DNA of 64,000 nt from Rhinopithecus roxellana (lineage: Eukaryota; Chordata; Mammalia; Primates; Cercopithecidae). Location: the NCBI RefSeq assembly GCF_007565055.1, contig NC_044560.1, forward strand, positions 120,215,391-120,279,390. Direction: 5' to 3'. Both the position numbers and the translations under genes were made by a program. Positions 62,291 through 64,000 of the stretch are shown here, one piece after another; position 1 is the stretch's first letter; each line of letters opens with the position of its first letter. The notes beneath the pieces are model-generated. The model ran no database searches. It had not been told where the DNA came from and worked only from the letters and a program-made list of their open reading frames with translations.

Positions 62291-62650
62291 GAAGGAAGTG
62301 GTTTTTTATTCAGCCAGTGGGGGGACTCGGGCCAGCTTGAACGACGCGGATCCTGAGAGAGCTCCCGGTAGGCAATTGCCCCGGTGGAACGCAGAGCAGT
62401 GCGGAGCAGGCCCCCGTGGAGGATCCACACACGTATACTGAAAAGCTAGACGAACGACTAAAACTTAATGGGCCCCCTACCCGCTGTATTCCGAATAGTA
62501 ATCCAGTCAAGAAACAACCCAAAACACTCACTTCCTCTCAAAAGCCCCACCTGGTCCTATCAGGCCACGTCGAAATTTCAATTCCCAATTCTTTCCTCGA
62601 CTTCTCCAAGACCGAATGAACTCTCACAAAAATTGTGATTGTGAAAGCTT
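62291..62650 (-). promoter_or_regulatory. ZIM3: Candidate ZIM3 first exon/promoter (possibly LTR-derived)
   Basis: CpG-bearing non-Alu sequence upstream of the 5' UTR exon. On minus it offers a donor GAGGAA|GTGAGTG ending an exon at 62532, and an AATAAA (about 62315) near its end, as an LTR would. Neither the start site nor the repeat family can be fixed from sequence. Confidence 0.3.
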
Positions 62651-62799
62651 AATTTTCCAATCTGCCCAATCTGTTTCCAATGGAAATTTTTTTAAGTTCC
62701 TACAAGTAAAAATTTTTTATCTTAACTTTGAAATAGAAAGCATGGGAAACATTATCCAAATGTCACAGAGGATGAAAATACAGTAAAACAACAAAAAAT
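62651..62799. other. AT-rich unique sequence
   Basis: Nothing recognised. Confidence 0.35.
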
Positions 62800-63085
62800 T
62801 GCCTGGGCACGGTGGCTCATGCCTGTAATCCCAGCACTTTGGGAGGACAGGAGTTCAAGACCAGCCTGGCCAACATTGGGAAACCCTGTCTCTACTAAAA
62901 ATGCAAAAATTAGCTGGTCATGTTGGCACGTGCCAGTAATCCCAGCTACTTGGGAGGCTGAGGCAGGAGAATCGCTTGAACCCGGGAGACGGAGGCTACA
63001 GTGAACCAAGATTGTGCCACTGCACTCCAGCCCAGGCAACAGAGCGAGACTCCGTTTCAAACAAAAAAGAAAGGAAAAGAAAAAA
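62800..63085 (+). mobile_element. Alu with left-arm deletion
   Basis: GGGAGGACAGGAGTTC shows loss of about 25 nt. The remainder is complete. Confidence 0.93.
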
Positions 63086-63410
63086 GAAATAGGGCCAACG
63101 GAGGTGGAATAATGTCTTAAAGCGCTCTCCACCCAACAGAAAGTATTCAGGCTGCAATCTCCAACCGGCAAAATCTCTTCAGTGGTACTAACACTCTCAA
63201 AATGAGATCAACATGCCAATCCAGCCCCACCCTAGTCTGGGTGTTGAATTTAAACACAGGCTACCTGCCCTTGCCTGCAGACATGGATATGTTCCAAAAT
63301 TGAGTGTCCAACTGAATTCTGAGAGATTAAACCAGACTTCATGGGACAGGATGCACCTGACTAGACCTCCTCCCAAGAGAAGAGGTACCCAAAGATCGTA
63401 TTAGCAAATG
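63086..63410. other. Unique sequence
   Basis: Nothing recognised. The short ORF at 63213-63404 has no domain. Confidence 0.35.
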
Positions 63411-63745
63411 ACCCTTGGCAGTATGCAGTGGCTCAAGCCTGTAGTCCCAGCACTTTGGGAGGCTGAGGCAGGCAGATCACCTGGGGTCAGCAGTTCAAGA
63501 CCAGCCTGGCCAACATGGTGAAATCCTGTCTCTACTAAAAATATAAAATTTAGCCAGGCATGGTGGTGCACACCTGTAGTCCCAGCTACTCAGCTACTCA
63601 AGAGGCTGAGGCCAGAGAATCGCTTGAACCCAAAATGTGGAGGTTGCAGTGAGCTGAGATCGTGCCACTGCACGCTAGCCTGGGCGACAGAGGGAGACTC
63701 CGTCTCAAAAAAAAAAAAAAAAAGAAAAGAAAAAAGAAAAAGAAA
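63411..63745 (+). mobile_element. Alu
   Basis: Full dimer with a duplicated CAGCTACT and an A/G tail. Confidence 0.94.
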
Positions 63746-63755
63746 ATGACCCAGC

Positions 63756-63925
63756 CAGCCCGGTGTTTCACACCTGAATCCCAGCCACCATGGTGGACTC
63801 CTGTAGTCCCAGATACTTGGGAGGCTGAGGTGGGAGGATCAATTGAGCCCAAGAGGTCAAGGATACAGTGAGCAAGGATCTTACCACTGCATTCCAGCCT
63901 GAGGGACAGAGCAAGCCTGAGGGTG
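63756..63925 (+). mobile_element. Alu fragment with internal deletion
   Basis: Head joined to a right arm (CACACCTGAATCCC, then ACTCCTGTAGTCCC). Confidence 0.85.
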
Positions 63926-63969
63926 AACTGAAAGGGGTGGAGTGATTTACATCTTTTTGTTTTTTGCTG

Positions 63970-64000
63970 AGCCACTGCACTGGCCTTTTTTATTTTTTAT
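63970..64000 (-). mobile_element. Alu end cut by the window edge
   Basis: GAGCCACTGCACTGGCC is the reverse complement of an Alu head. Confidence 0.5.

Overview
This window is nuclear DNA from an Old World monkey (macaque, baboon or close relative). It has about 80 Alu copies, L1, L2, MIR and MER20 repeats, and two intron-containing genes with normal GT-AG junctions. At least eight Alus share the diagnostic head CTCAAGCCTG and/or the block GATCCGGCCACTGC, which mark the cercopithecoid AluY lineage (AluYR type). Two genes identify the locus. USP29 lies on the plus strand and ZIM3 on the minus strand, tail to tail, as in the distal part of the imprinted PEG3 domain (human chr19q13.43). Statements about human orthologues come from memory, not from a search.

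Layout. 1-29 kb is intergenic. It holds stacked Alus, MIR/L2/L1 fragments, MER20 and MER5A copies, a solo ERV LTR (8865-9459), purine microsatellites, three near-identical RFX X-box sites about 3 kb apart, and two CTCF-like sites (15.8 and 20.7 kb). 29.3-31.3 kb is a decayed minus-strand C2H2 zinc-finger exon broken by a nested Alu pair. 33.8-35.0 kb is a CpG-rich, promoter-like segment split by an Alu. It may be the old promoter of that dead zinc-finger gene. 36.6-38.6 kb has a perfect 34-bp hairpin, then a TATA box, a likely USP29 first exon and a likely second exon. 39.7-45.4 kb is an antisense, 3'-truncated L1 with four internal Alus, sitting in the last USP29 intron. 45.8-48.6 kb is the single long USP29 coding exon. 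51.4-62.6 kb is ZIM3, with a KRAB domain and 11 C2H2 fingers. The remainder is its introns, 5' exon and candidate promoter.

How the genes work. USP29 is an intact ubiquitin-specific protease: catalytic C294 and H840 are present, with an N-terminal PH-like domain. A TAT-to-TAA change makes it about 10 residues shorter than human. ZIM3 is an intact KRAB zinc-finger repressor. It carries an exact 108-bp in-frame tandem duplication in the linker and is predicted at 527 residues against 472 in human. The two genes are not biochemical partners. They are linked by the imprinted domain and by convergent transcription. No undescribed enzymatic or defence system was found. The most distinctive signals are the ZIM3 duplication, the 34-bp hairpin just upstream of the USP29 promoter, the in-frame upstream start codon for USP29, and an L1 5' UTR whose antisense promoter would point into USP29.
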